Positions 57,444 to 57,502 of a stretch of 57,502 nucleotides of DNA are shown here, piece after piece. Numbering within the stretch: the stretch's first letter is position 1; each line of letters begins with the position of its first letter. The notes below the pieces were generated by a model, which saw only the letters and a list, made by a program, of their open reading frames with translations, searched no databases and was not told the origin of the DNA. This DNA comes from Flavobacteriaceae bacterium (GTDB taxonomy: Bacteria > Bacteroidota > Bacteroidia > Flavobacteriales > Flavobacteriaceae), in the NCBI GenBank assembly GCA_022565635.1, contig JAIUMH010000002.1, positions 1 to 57,502 on the forward strand. Reading direction: 5' to 3'. Both the position numbers and the translations under genes were made by a program.

Positions 57444-57502
57444 CACCATTACACCATTACCCCCTTACTCAACAACCAACTTCCTTGTTTCTATTTCTCC
57501 AT

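Overview
AT-rich chromosomal window from a Bacteroidetes genome, most likely Flavobacteriia. The lineage call is inferred from TAnnTTTG-type promoters, a T9SS C-terminal sorting domain and gene content. The window is mostly well-packed core genes: a complete trpEGDCFBA operon; a large T9SS-exported modular protein; a DUF349 protein; an M3 peptidase; outer-membrane proteins; proC-proB-proA; a MarR-controlled fatty-acid beta-oxidation operon; truA-like, trxA, kdsA and kynA genes; dnaA with an LMW-PTP and a methyltransferase; dciA(DUF721)-recF; ribH; mutL; tandem rhomboids; and gyrB. I saw no CRISPR array, rRNA, tRNA, prophage or complete IS element by eye. The strongest non-ORF signal is upstream of trpE. 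An unannotated 20-codon leader ORF carries three consecutive Trp codons (MKRIELKLWWWNKFTSTVVN), is followed by an intrinsic terminator, and sits directly after a Bacteroidetes-type promoter. This fits ribosome-mediated Trp attenuation, possibly on a leaderless transcript. Other signals include a perfect 26-bp palindrome beside the promoter of the marR/beta-oxidation operon, several structured intergenic repeat elements (one inside the trp operon, one a possible branched hairpin after an EEP-family gene), and a long degenerate 7-bp tandem repeat at the right end. No clearly new multi-gene system (defence, secondary metabolism) was found.
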